Assembly (NCBI GenBank): GCA_964412195.1
Contig: CAYPNP010000021.1
Span: 1-64,000, forward strand
DNA: 64,000 nucleotides
Reading direction: 5' to 3'
Source: CAYPNP01 sp964412195
Lineage (GTDB): Bacteria; Acidobacteriota; JAAYUB01
Shown: one piece after another, positions 40,623 to 48,495 of the stretch
How positions within the stretch are numbered: the first letter of the stretch is position 1
How the letters are laid out: every line of letters starts with the position of its first letter
The notes under the pieces: generated by a model
Told to the model about the DNA's origin: nothing
Databases searched by the model: none
What the model saw: only the letters and a program-made list of their open reading frames with translations
Translations under genes and position numbers: made by a program

Positions 40623-42044
40623 ATGCTGATCGCCATCCTCATGCTCTTCCCCCTGGCCGCCGGCGTGCTGCTGCTGGCGCTGAAGTCCAAGGCGGCCAAC
40701 GTCGCCGTCATTTACCTCTACGCGGCGCTGCACCTGGGCATCACCCTGTGGCTCTGGCGCCAGCCGTCGCGCCTGGCCCCGTTCTTCCGGGTAGACGACC
40801 TCAACATCCTGTTCCTGCTGGTCCTGTCGGTCCTCTACTTCGGCGTGGCTTTCTACCATGGGGACTTCCTGAAGCACTCCGGGCTGAATCCGCGCTGGCA
40901 CACCTGGTACGCCATCTGCCTGCTGCTCTTCAGCTGCTCCATGACCGGGGTGATCCTGTCGACCCACCTGGGGCTGCTGTGGGTGTTCGTCGAGGGGACC
41001 ACCCTGGCCAGCGCGCCGTTCATCTACTACGAGGGCAACAAGGCCGCCCTGGAGGCGACCTGGAAGTACGTCTTCATCTGCTCGGTGGGCATCGCCCTGG
41101 CGTTCGTGGGCATCATCCTGCTGTCCATGAGCGCCGGCGACACCGTCTCGCTCTTCTTCGACGACCTCTACGCCCACGCCGGCAGCCTGGCCCCGTTCTG
41201 GCTGCGGCTGGCCTTCCCGTTCATCCTGGTCGGGTTCGGCACCAAGATGGGCCTGGCGCCCGTGCACGCCTGGCTGCCCGACGCCCACGCCGAGTCGCCC
41301 GCGCCCATCTCGGCGATCCTGTCGGGCACGCTGCTCAACACCGCGCTGCTGGGCGTGCTGCGGGTTTACAAGGTCATGGACCTGGCCGGGCAGGCCGCCC
41401 AGGCGCGGATCCTGCTCGTGGCCATGGGCTTCCTGTCGCTGTTCGTCTGCGCCGTCTTCATCGTCAAGAGCCGGAACTACAAGCGGATGCTGGCCTACTC
41501 CTCCATCGAGAACATGGGCCTGATCGTCATCGGCACCGGCCTCGGCGGGGCGGGCGTCTTCGCCGCCATGCTCCACCTGGTGGCCCACTCGCTGGGCAAG
41601 GCGTCCCTGTTCCTGACGGCCGGCAACATCCTGGGGCACTACCGCACCCGCGAGGTGGCGGGCGTCCGCGGCCTGCTGCGCCTGGACCGGACCACCGGCT
41701 GGCTCTGGATCTTCGGCTTCCTGGCGTTGGCCGCCTTCCCGCCGTTCCCGGCGTTCCTGAGCGAGTTCATGATGGCCGGCGTCCTGCTGGAGTCCGGCCG
41801 CGTCTGGCTGCTGGTGCTCTTCTTCCTGCTGCTGACCATCATCCTGTGCGGCATGGGCTGGACGGTCCTGCAGATGGGCTTCGGCGTGCCGGATCCCGGC
41901 GTGTCCCCCCAGCGCACGCCCGTGGCGAACTACATCCCCCAGATCCTGTTCCTGGGGATCCTGGTGGTGATCGGCGTGGCCATGCCCGAGACCGTCTTCG
42001 GGCTGATCGGGCGCGCCGCCGCCAGCCTGGCGGGGGGGAGGTGA
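40623..42044 (+). CDS. hyfF: HyfF-like (NuoN/NuoL-type) antiporter subunit
   Basis: 473 residues with about 13-14 membrane segments. The core motifs are WVFVEGTTLASAPFIYY with the conserved acidic residue, GFGTKMGLAPVHAWLPDAHAESPAPISAILSG and MLAYSSIENMGLIVIGTG. The short length and the FYHGDFLK..NPRWHTWYAI segment place it with HyfF. Together with the HyfB-like subunit it gives the complex two ion-translocating modules. It starts four bases after the previous stop. Confidence 0.9.
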   Translation: MLIAILMLFPLAAGVLLLALKSKAANVAVIYLYAALHLGITLWLWRQPSRLAPFFRVDDLNILFLLVLSVLYFGVAFYHGDFLKHSGLNPRWHTWYAICLLLFSCSMTGVILSTHLGLLWVFVEGTTLASAPFIYYEGNKAALEATWKYVFICSVGIALAFVGIILLSMSAGDTVSLFFDDLYAHAGSLAPFWLRLAFPFILVGFGTKMGLAPVHAWLPDAHAESPAPISAILSGTLLNTALLGVLRVYKVMDLAGQAAQARILLVAMGFLSLFVCAVFIVKSRNYKRMLAYSSIENMGLIVIGTGLGGAGVFAAMLHLVAHSLGKASLFLTAGNILGHYRTREVAGVRGLLRLDRTTGWLWIFGFLALAAFPPFPAFLSEFMMAGVLLESGRVWLLVLFFLLLTIILCGMGWTVLQMGFGVPDPGVSPQRTPVANYIPQILFLGILVVIGVAMPETVFGLIGRAAASLAGGR

Positions 42045-42046
42045 GC

Positions 42047-43558
42047 ATGCCCGATGCGGGCCGCTGGGCCGCCACCCGCAACAACGAACGGCTGGACCGG
42101 GCCGAGATCCCCCGGATGCCGCTCCACGAGCTGGCCCGGGAGGTCGTGCACGAGTGCCGCGAGGGGCTGCGACTGGCCGCCCACTTCGGCGTGCCGGACG
42201 GCGACCGGCTGCGGGTCTACGCGGTGCTCGCGGACGACGCGCGGGCCGCGCTGTGGATTTCCAGTGCCGAGGGCTCGCCCGGTGAGATCTATCCGTCCAT
42301 CACGAAGGAGATCCCGGCCGCCCACGTGTTCGAGCGCGAGCTGTGGGAGGAATACGGCCTGCAGCCGGAGGGCCACCCCTGGCTCAAGCCGGTGCGCTAC
42401 CCCTATGACCGGGCCGACCGCGCGCAGGCCCTGGAGAACTACCCCTTCTTCGCCATGGAGGGCGAGGAGGTCCACGAGGTGGCCGTCGGGCCGGTGCACG
42501 CCGGCGTCATCGAGCCGGGGCACTTCCGCTTCCAGTGCACCGGCGAGGACGTCCACCACCTGGAGATCCAGCTCGGCTACCAGCACCGGGGCGTCGAGCG
42601 GCTGATGGAGGGCGCCGCTACGCCGCAGCATCCCCTGCGGAACCGGCTGGCCGAGTCCATCGCCGGCGACACCGCGGTGGGGCACGGCCTGGCCTATGCC
42701 GGCGCCATGGAGGCGCTGCTCGGGCTGGAGGTCCCGCCACGGGCGGCCTTCATCCGGGACGTGGCCCTGGAGTTGGAGCGGATCGGCGTCCACATCGGCG
42801 ACCTGGCGGCCATTGCCAACGACGTGGCCTACCTGACGGGCAACGCCGTGTTCGGCGCCCTGCGCACCCGGGTGATCAACACGTCGCTGGCCGCCTGCGG
42901 CAGCCGGTTCGGACGGAGCTGGTTGCAGACCGGCGGCGTCCGCGGCGACCTGGACGAGGGGCTGCGCGGCACGATCCTGCGGAGCCTGGAGGAAGTGCTG
43001 GCGGACGTCGAGCGGATGGCCGAAAAGTTCTTCTCGACGGCGTCGGTGCTCTCCCGCCTGGAGAAGACCGGCATTGTCCGCCGCGCCAGCGCCGAGGGCA
43101 TGGGCTTGGTGGGCATGGCCGCGCGGGCCTGCGGCGTGCCGCGGGACGTGCGCGCCGACCACCCGTGGGGGGCGTTCGCGCGGTTGCCTCTGTCGAAAAT
43201 CACGGTCGACGGCGGCGACGTGTACGCCCGATCGTACATCCGCTACCTGGAGATCCGCCAGTCGGTGGGGATCGTCCGGCAGCGCCTGTCCGAAATGCCG
43301 GCAGGGCCTACCCGGGTGGAGCCGGCTGGCACGCTGCCCGCCGACAGCCTGGCCGTGTCGCTGGTGGAGGGCTGGCGGGGCGAGATCCTGCACGCCGCCG
43401 TCACCGGGCCGGACGGGCGGGTGGCGCGTTACCGGGTGAAGGACCCCTCGCTGCAGAACTGGTTCGGCCTGGCCCTGGCGGTGCGCAACAACGGGATCTC
43501 GGATTTCCCGCTGTGCAACAAGAGCTTCAATTTGTCATATTGTGGGCATGACTTGTGA
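42047..43558 (+). CDS. HyfG/HycE-like large subunit lacking the Ni-Fe ligands (Ehr type)
   Basis: 503 residues from ATG 42047, a NuoC-like domain (about 1-150) fused to a NuoD/hydrogenase-like domain. LGYQHRGVERLMEG is present, but where active enzymes have R.CG.C...H this protein reads RLAESIAGDTAVGHGLAYAG with no cysteines. The C-terminal DPC..C is replaced by FPLCNKSFNLSYCGHDL, with C490 and C499 nine residues apart, and there is no cleavable tail. It therefore cannot bind Ni-Fe in the usual way, which is the defining trait of energy-converting hydrogenase-related complexes. Its electron acceptor is unknown. Confidence 0.88.
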   Translation: MPDAGRWAATRNNERLDRAEIPRMPLHELAREVVHECREGLRLAAHFGVPDGDRLRVYAVLADDARAALWISSAEGSPGEIYPSITKEIPAAHVFERELWEEYGLQPEGHPWLKPVRYPYDRADRAQALENYPFFAMEGEEVHEVAVGPVHAGVIEPGHFRFQCTGEDVHHLEIQLGYQHRGVERLMEGAATPQHPLRNRLAESIAGDTAVGHGLAYAGAMEALLGLEVPPRAAFIRDVALELERIGVHIGDLAAIANDVAYLTGNAVFGALRTRVINTSLAACGSRFGRSWLQTGGVRGDLDEGLRGTILRSLEEVLADVERMAEKFFSTASVLSRLEKTGIVRRASAEGMGLVGMAARACGVPRDVRADHPWGAFARLPLSKITVDGGDVYARSYIRYLEIRQSVGIVRQRLSEMPAGPTRVEPAGTLPADSLAVSLVEGWRGEILHAAVTGPDGRVARYRVKDPSLQNWFGLALAVRNNGISDFPLCNKSFNLSYCGHDL

Positions 43559-43697
43559 GAGTGCGGATTGCGGAGTGTGGAATGCGGAATGAAGAGGAAT
43601 ACCTCCTGCTTCAATCGATCGTAATCGTCGGTCGTAATCGTCATCGTGATCGTGCTCGTAATCGATTCCCGATTGCGACTCCGATACCGATACCGAC
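43559..43697. repeat. Word-repeat cassette inside the Ehr-like operon
   Basis: Between the large- and small-subunit genes lie GTGCGGATTGCGGAGTGTGG (from 43561), ATCGTAATCGTCGGTCGTAA tracts (43614-43674) and CCGATACCGATACCGACC (43679-43697). The other genes of this operon are separated by at most 43 bases, so this 174-base gap looks like an insertion. Confidence 0.7.
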
Positions 43698-43732
43698 CCT
43701 GATGTTCCCGGCGGGGCTGAAGGAAAGCCGCC

Positions 43733-44488
43733 ATGTTTGACCTGCTCAAGATCCGGCGCCGGCACGGCCGGCCGTTCGTCCCCGACCTGCGGAAGGCCGC
43801 GGTGGCGGCGCCCTTCCGCGGCCGGCCGGAGCTCTCGGCCGAAAAGTGCACCCGCTGCGGCCGCTGCGAGGCGGTCTGCCCCAGCGCCGCGGTGGCGGCC
43901 GAGCCGCTGCGGATCGACCTGGGCCGCTGCGTGTTCTGCGGCGACTGCCAGGAAGTTTGCACGGAGCGGGCGATCGTGTTCACCAGCGAGCACCGGCTGG
44001 CCGCGTTCCGCCTCGAGGACCTGATTGTGAATCCGGCCGCGGCGGCGAATGCGGAGATCGAAGCCACCGCCTCCCCCGTGCGCGATGAGATCCGCCGGCT
44101 GTTCGGCCGCTCCCTGAAGCTGCGCCAGGTGTCGGCCGGCGGCTGCAACGGCTGCGAGATGGAGCTGAACGCCTGCGGCAACGTCAACTTTGACATGGGC
44201 CGGTTCGGCATCGAGTTCGTCGCCTCGCCGCGCCACGCCGACGGCGTCGTCATCACCGGCCCGATCTCCGAGAACATGGCCGCGGCGCTGGACGACACCT
44301 GCCGTTCGGTCCCCCAGCCCCGGATCGTGGTGGCCGTGGGGGCCTGCGCCGTGAGCGGCGGCGTCTTCGCCGCGTCTCCGGCCCTCCGGCGGAAATTCCT
44401 CGCCCGGCACGCGGTGGACCTCTGGGTCCCCGGCTGCCCGCCCCACCCCCTCACCTTCATCGACGGCGTTTTGCGCTTGTTGTCGTAG
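43733..44488 (+). CDS. Ferredoxin fused to HycG/NuoB-like small subunit
   Basis: 251 residues from ATG 43733 (GAAGGAAAG upstream). The N-terminal part has two [4Fe-4S] motifs, CTRCGRCEAVCP and CVFCGDCQEVC. The C-terminal part is a NuoB-like domain with AGGCNGCEMEL, GACAVSGG and VPGCPPHP, giving the four cysteines of the N2-type cluster. In other complexes these are separate HycF and HycG subunits. Ferredoxin-derived electrons would pass through these clusters to the large subunit. It closes the Ehr-like operon. Confidence 0.88.
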   Translation: MFDLLKIRRRHGRPFVPDLRKAAVAAPFRGRPELSAEKCTRCGRCEAVCPSAAVAAEPLRIDLGRCVFCGDCQEVCTERAIVFTSEHRLAAFRLEDLIVNPAAAANAEIEATASPVRDEIRRLFGRSLKLRQVSAGGCNGCEMELNACGNVNFDMGRFGIEFVASPRHADGVVITGPISENMAAALDDTCRSVPQPRIVVAVGACAVSGGVFAASPALRRKFLARHAVDLWVPGCPPHPLTFIDGVLRLLS

Positions 44489-44537
44489 TTCCGACCAGTT
44501 GCCGTAGTCCCGGTCTGCCAGCCCGGGAACAGGAATC

Positions 44538-44718
44538 AACCGGCGAAACGGCGGTGGGGCGAAACGGCGATCAGAAAGTCATTGGCAAGGAGTCTGATCG
44601 AGGGAGTGAGCGCCCCGCGCGTGATGGGGCGGTCGCGTGACTGCACGTTGATCTGCCCGCATCGAGGGCGGTGGGGACGCGGCAATCGCCGTTTCGCCCC
44701 ACCGCCGTTTCGCCGGTT
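44538..44718. repeat. Perfect 34-bp inverted repeat flanking 113 bases
   Basis: The arm at 44538-44571 contains GGCGAAACGGCGGTGGGGCG and GCGAAACGGCGAT as an internal direct repeat, and 44685-44718 is its exact reverse complement. The 113-base interior holds no gene and no known element. It lies between the Ehr-like operon and the convergent Gly/Tyr-rich gene. The arms are too GC-rich and self-repetitive to look like standard insertion-sequence ends. Confidence 0.8.
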
Positions 44719-44740
44719 CCGTCAGTCCACGCCCCAAACG

Positions 44741-45415
44741 TCAGTAACGAGAGAACCGCCCGCCGTACCCCTCGCGGTACCCCTCCTCGAAGCCCCGGCG
44801 GAATCCGTCCCGGTAGACGGCCTTGCTTCCATAGTCCGAGTGGTAGCCGTCGTCGGCGTCCCGGTAGGCGTCGTGACGGTTGAGGTCGAAGCTGCGACCC
44901 TTGCTCCAGTCCTTCCGTCCCTTCTCCAGCCCCTTCTCATAGCCTTTCTGCCGTCCCATGTCGAAGGCGTAGCCGGAACGGTCGCCGTAGCCGGGATAGC
45001 CACGTCCGCTGGAGTAGCCGAACGCGAACTCGCCGCGGTAACCGCTGCCCCGGTAGCCGTTGCCGAAACCGAAGGCCCCGAAGTAGCTGGACCGCCGCGG
45101 CCGTCCGTCGAAGCCGTCCCGGTAGCCCATCTGGAACGCGGCCCGGAATCCATCCCGGTATTGATCCCGGTTCCCGTAGGAACGGTGGTAGCCGTGATCG
45201 GCCTGACGGTAATCCTTGCAATCGTAGCTGTAGCCGGCCCGGTGGTTGCGGTCGTGCTGCCCGTGGCTGTATCCGAGCGAATAGCCGCTGTCATATCCGG
45301 ACCGGTAGGCTGTTTGATAGGGCCCGCGGTCTTCGTCGTGCGCCAGGGTGAAGAGGGTCAGGAGGCAAAACGCACCCAGGATGAGCGCGGCTCGTAGCAT
45401 TCGTTTCTTGGTCAT
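44741..45415 (-). CDS. Exported Gly/Tyr-rich repeat protein
   Basis: 224 residues from ATG 45415 (AGGAGGG upstream). A signal peptide (about 1-27) is followed almost entirely by YRDGFR.GF..GYRDG-type repeats: glycine and tyrosine at fixed spacing with alternating Asp/Arg, e.g. GYDSGYSLGYSHGQ near residue 40 and YRDGFRRGFEEGYREGYGG at the end. No cysteine pattern or enzyme motif is present. Such G-Y-rich exported proteins are probably structural or envelope-associated. It is monocistronic. Confidence 0.72.
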   Translation of the reverse strand: MTKKRMLRAALILGAFCLLTLFTLAHDEDRGPYQTAYRSGYDSGYSLGYSHGQHDRNHRAGYSYDCKDYRQADHGYHRSYGNRDQYRDGFRAAFQMGYRDGFDGRPRRSSYFGAFGFGNGYRGSGYRGEFAFGYSSGRGYPGYGDRSGYAFDMGRQKGYEKGLEKGRKDWSKGRSFDLNRHDAYRDADDGYHSDYGSKAVYRDGFRRGFEEGYREGYGGRFSRY

Positions 45416-45817
45416 GGTCTCTACCCTCCTTTCCAGACATCTCCTGATTTTCTTGATGCCCGCTGGTGGGAAAAGTTCAGGAGTTTTCCCGGAGAATGTC
45501 CGATGAAATGCAGAAATCATTGATAATGAATAATTTCAGAAGCCTCGCCGGATCGTGAGACTGGAAGCTGGGCTCAGCCTGGCTGGCTCACCGGCCTGGC
45601 GGGCCGGCCGCCCGGATGATGGTGGTCACGCCGAGGCTTACGGTGACGTGGGCAGAGCTGGGCGAGGCGGGGTGGGGGATGCCCAGAAGCGCTGTGCGGT
45701 TCCTGTGAAAATTTCAATATATTTAAAATGTTGCAGTTGTGACCGAAGTCACTTGAATCTGCCATTGATGATATAGAATGGGGACTGTCAGACAACTTTG
45801 ATCAAGCGGGGGGCGGG
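45416..45817. other. Divergent regulatory region upstream of the second hydrogenase operon
   Basis: A 402-base gap. The part nearest the Gly/Tyr-rich gene (45470-45545) is AT-rich and probably carries its promoter. The central 45550-45690 is GC-rich without recognised features. The last 100 bases carry the CRP/FNR-type site at 45738-45753 and -35/-10 elements (TTGAAT 45753-45758, TAGAAT 45774-45779). No gene is seen, and the word repeats are absent here. Confidence 0.55.
45738..45753. promoter_or_regulatory. CRP/FNR-family binding site
   Basis: TGTGACCGAAGTCACT fits the CRP consensus TGTGA-N6-TCACA at nine of ten positions and has a perfect GTGAC-N4-GTCAC core. It abuts the predicted -35 of the DUF4388-Roadblock-hydrogenase operon, the usual position for an activator or a repressor of this family. 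Confidence 0.5.
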
Positions 45818-46567
45818 ATGCGCGGTGTCCTGGCAGATGTAGGTGTCCTCAATCTTCTGCACGTCGTCCAGACGTCGCGCAAGACCGGCCAGCTGTCCCT
45901 CCAGCAGGGCAAGCGCAACGCCCGGTTGTTTTTCATCGACGGCAACCTGGTCCATGCCGCGATGGGCGACCGGGAAGGGCTGCCCGTCGTGGACGAGGTC
46001 GCCCACTGGGAGACCGGCGAGTACGAGTTTGAGGCGGGCGTTCAGCAGGACCGCTCCACCGTCCTGTGGGACCTGGAGGCGGCCATGGGCGCCGACGAAG
46101 ACGAGGAAACACAGCCGGTCGCCCCGGCAGCGGTTCCGGACGATCCGCCTGCTGGCGCGGCGGCTTTCAAGGCCCGATTGGACAAGGTGGCGGCCACCGC
46201 GCCAAAGAGCGGGGCCGATCCGAAGCTCTCGGCCATCCTGACGGATTTTGCCAATTCCACGCAATTCATCCTGGGAGCCTGGCTGATCAACCGCGCCGGG
46301 GCCATCCTGGCGGCGGCGAACACCACCGCCGTTCCCGCCCAGCAGGCCTCCGATCTCAAAAACCTGTATTGCTGCATGATGGAAGAGTATCCCCGCCGCC
46401 CGATCCGCCGCCTGATGATCGAGGACACCGAGGGGCACGTGATTTTTCAAGGAGTGGATCGGATGACCACCTTGGTTGTCATCGCCGGGAAAGGGGCTTC
46501 GCCGGGGGTGATCTCGATGGCGGCAGGGAAACTCTCCCAGAACCTGGCCGGCCGCAAGACCCGATGA
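45818..46567 (+). CDS. DUF4388 plus Roadblock/LC7-like protein
   Basis: 249 residues. Residues 1-90 match DUF4388 (PatA N-terminal-like): LLHVVQTSRKTGQLSLQQGKR, ARLFFIDGNLVHAAMGDREG and E..FEAG. An acidic Ala/Pro linker (about 90-125) leads to a C-terminal alpha-beta domain (130-245) that resembles Roadblock/LC7 or longin folds. It is followed by a stand-alone Roadblock protein and then by hydrogenase genes in the same direction, so it is probably a signalling component controlling them. Confidence 0.78.
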   Translation: MRGVLADVGVLNLLHVVQTSRKTGQLSLQQGKRNARLFFIDGNLVHAAMGDREGLPVVDEVAHWETGEYEFEAGVQQDRSTVLWDLEAAMGADEDEETQPVAPAAVPDDPPAGAAAFKARLDKVAATAPKSGADPKLSAILTDFANSTQFILGAWLINRAGAILAAANTTAVPAQQASDLKNLYCCMMEEYPRRPIRRLMIEDTEGHVIFQGVDRMTTLVVIAGKGASPGVISMAAGKLSQNLAGRKTR

Positions 46568-46625
46568 TGGGAAGCCGGCCCCGGCAGCCAGCGCTGGCGT
46601 CGGATTTTACGAAAGGAAGGATCAT

Positions 46626-46985
46626 ATGACAGCCTTGATGGAACTCTTGAAGGAACTCATCCTGGTGGAAGGCATCAACACGGCGGTGGTGGTCAGCCGG
46701 GACGGCTTCGTCATCGAGGGCGCCTCCAGCGGCGGCCGCCTCGATCTGGACGCCGTCGGAGCGGTGATCTCCACGGGCGTCGGCTCGTCGGAGGTGATGG
46801 GCCGGGAACTCAACGTCGGCGAGATCACCCAGGGCATGTTCGAGTACAAGGACGGCATCGTCGTCATGTCCCTGCTCGGCGGCGACGCCATCCTGGCGGT
46901 GGTGGCCAGCATCAACGCGAACCTCGGCAACATCCGGTACCAGTTGCGCAAACGGGCCCAGGACATCATCCAGGTACTCACCTGA
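46626..46985 (+). CDS. Roadblock/LC7 (MglB-like) domain protein
   Basis: 119 residues made of a single Roadblock/LC7 domain: LKELILVEGINTAVVVSRDGFVIEG at the start, then GEITQGMFEYKDGIVVMSLLGGDAILAVVA and a C-terminal helix. Such proteins dimerise and often act as GTPase-activating partners of MglA-type small GTPases, but no GTPase gene is in the window. It lies 58 bases after the DUF4388 gene and 83 bases before the V4R-like gene. Confidence 0.85.
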   Translation: MTALMELLKELILVEGINTAVVVSRDGFVIEGASSGGRLDLDAVGAVISTGVGSSEVMGRELNVGEITQGMFEYKDGIVVMSLLGGDAILAVVASINANLGNIRYQLRKRAQDIIQVLT

Positions 46986-47068
46986 CACGGCGCCATCCGT
47001 CTGGCGTGTGGTGGAGCAGCGGATCCGTCCGTTTCGGGATAGGTCTATTCTGTGAAAGAGGGTGACAC

Positions 47069-47557
47069 ATGAACCCACAGGTCAAGAAATTTCACGAGGT
47101 CGCCTACTTTGCGGGCGCCCTCGCCCAGGGCGCCGAGAAGCACCTGGGCCGGAGCTGCCAGTCCATCAGCTTCATGGCCGGCAAGAAGTTCGGCCTGGAG
47201 GCGGTGGAAGCGTCGGCCACCTCGCAGGATCCCGTCGAAGCCCTCAAGATCCTGCAGGGGGCGCTGGCGACGCGCGGCATCCACTGGGAATTCGAGCCCT
47301 TCCAGGGCGCGAAGCCGGCCCTGGTCGAAGAGAGCGACGGCAAGAAGCGGATGCGGGTGGTGTTCCGCACCTGCATGGTGCGCAACGCCCTGTTCCGCTT
47401 TGCCCACGAGCAAAAGCAGTCGCTCTGCCAGATGGCCCACGGCGTGTTCGCCGGGGCTCTGGAGAAGGTGATGCCGAACACGAAGGTCCATCTGGAAATC
47501 CTCCAGGCCGGGCCCAACGCCTGCCTGAAAGAACTCATCTGGGAGGAAAAGCAATGA
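47069..47557 (+). CDS. V4R/MetOD1-like small-molecule-binding domain protein
   Basis: 162 residues from ATG 47069 (AGAGGGTG upstream). The fold pattern, with FRTCMVRNALFRFAHEQKQSLCQMAHGVFAGALEKV and a late AGPNACLKELIW, resembles the V4R or methanogen-output domain group, which bind small ligands and often hold conserved cysteines. Its stop overlaps the hydrogenase small-subunit start (ATGA), so the two are translationally coupled. It may be a ligand-sensing or assembly partner; identity at family level is tentative. Confidence 0.65.
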   Translation: MNPQVKKFHEVAYFAGALAQGAEKHLGRSCQSISFMAGKKFGLEAVEASATSQDPVEALKILQGALATRGIHWEFEPFQGAKPALVEESDGKKRMRVVFRTCMVRNALFRFAHEQKQSLCQMAHGVFAGALEKVMPNTKVHLEILQAGPNACLKELIWEEKQ

Positions 47558-48492
47558 AAGCGCGCGTTTCCACGGAGTGGCTGTCCGGCTGCTCCGGTTG
47601 CCACGTGGCCATGGTGGACCTCCACGAGAAGCTCCTCAACCTGGTGGAGGAGGTCCAGTTCGTCCGGCTGCCGGTGCTGATGGACGAGAAGGGCTTCCCC
47701 GAGGCCGAGGTCGGCATCGTCGAGGGGGCAGTCCGCAGCGAGCACGACCGCGAGGCCCTGCTCAAGCTCCGCGCCAGCGTCAAGACCCTGGTCGCCTTCG
47801 GCAGTTGCGCGGTGTACGGCGGCCCGTCGGGCATCGGCTGGCTGTACCCGAAGGACGCGGTGCTGGCCCGGGTGTACGGCGACGGCCCGACCAACGTGGC
47901 CGGCCAGCGCCCCGACGGCGACGCGCCCCACCTCGAGGAGAGCGTCGTTCCCGTCGACGAGGTGGTAAAGGTGGACGCTTGCCTGCCCGGATGTCCGCCC
48001 CACCCGGCTTATATCGCCAACGCCGTCAAGCGCCTGCTGGCGGGAGACGCGCCGGCCATGAGCGACAAGCCCGTCTGCGGCGACTGCACCCGCAAAATGC
48101 GCAAGAACCCCGGCGCCAAGCTCCAGCGCGGCACCGTGACGGCCGACGATGCGAGCCTCTGCTTCCTGAGCCAGGGCGTGATCTGCCTCGGTTCCGTGAC
48201 GCTGAACCGCTGCCTCTCGCCCTGCCCGGCGGTGGGTGTCGCCTGCACCGGTTGCAACGGGCCGTCCCTGGACGTTGTCGCCGAGCCCCACCACGACCTG
48301 CGGGGGATGGTGGCCATGCGGATGAGCCTCCTGACTGGGATCGAGGAGGCGGAGATCCGCAAGTACATGGAGGACGACGCCAAGACGTATTACGCCTACG
48401 CCATGGCGTCCCCCGTGATCTATAAGAAGCCGACGGTGGAGCTCCGCGAGTGGACCGGGAGCCGTCCGGCCGACGTCGCGAAAGGAGAGTGA
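47554..48492 (+). CDS. [NiFe] hydrogenase small subunit, group 3-like
   Basis: 312 residues from ATG 47554. It has GCSGCHVAMVDLHEKLL for the proximal cluster, GSCAVYGG and LPGCPPHP, and a C-terminal ferredoxin-like section (CGDCTRKM, CLGSVTLNRCLSPCP, CTGCNGPSLDV). The domain order equals that of MvhG at 14812-15798, but the sequences are clearly diverged. No export signal, so cytoplasmic. It overlaps the V4R-like gene and precedes the large subunit by three bases. Confidence 0.9.
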   Translation: MKARVSTEWLSGCSGCHVAMVDLHEKLLNLVEEVQFVRLPVLMDEKGFPEAEVGIVEGAVRSEHDREALLKLRASVKTLVAFGSCAVYGGPSGIGWLYPKDAVLARVYGDGPTNVAGQRPDGDAPHLEESVVPVDEVVKVDACLPGCPPHPAYIANAVKRLLAGDAPAMSDKPVCGDCTRKMRKNPGAKLQRGTVTADDASLCFLSQGVICLGSVTLNRCLSPCPAVGVACTGCNGPSLDVVAEPHHDLRGMVAMRMSLLTGIEEAEIRKYMEDDAKTYYAYAMASPVIYKKPTVELREWTGSRPADVAKGE

Positions 48493-48495
48493 GCG

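Noticed and set aside
42047..43558. Functional group 4 [NiFe] hydrogenase
   Set aside because: Both cysteine-pair motifs needed to hold Ni-Fe are absent.
44538..44718. Insertion sequence or miniature transposon
   Set aside because: No transposase, no recognisable target duplication, and arms consist of internal direct repeats. Reported instead as an inverted repeat of unknown origin.
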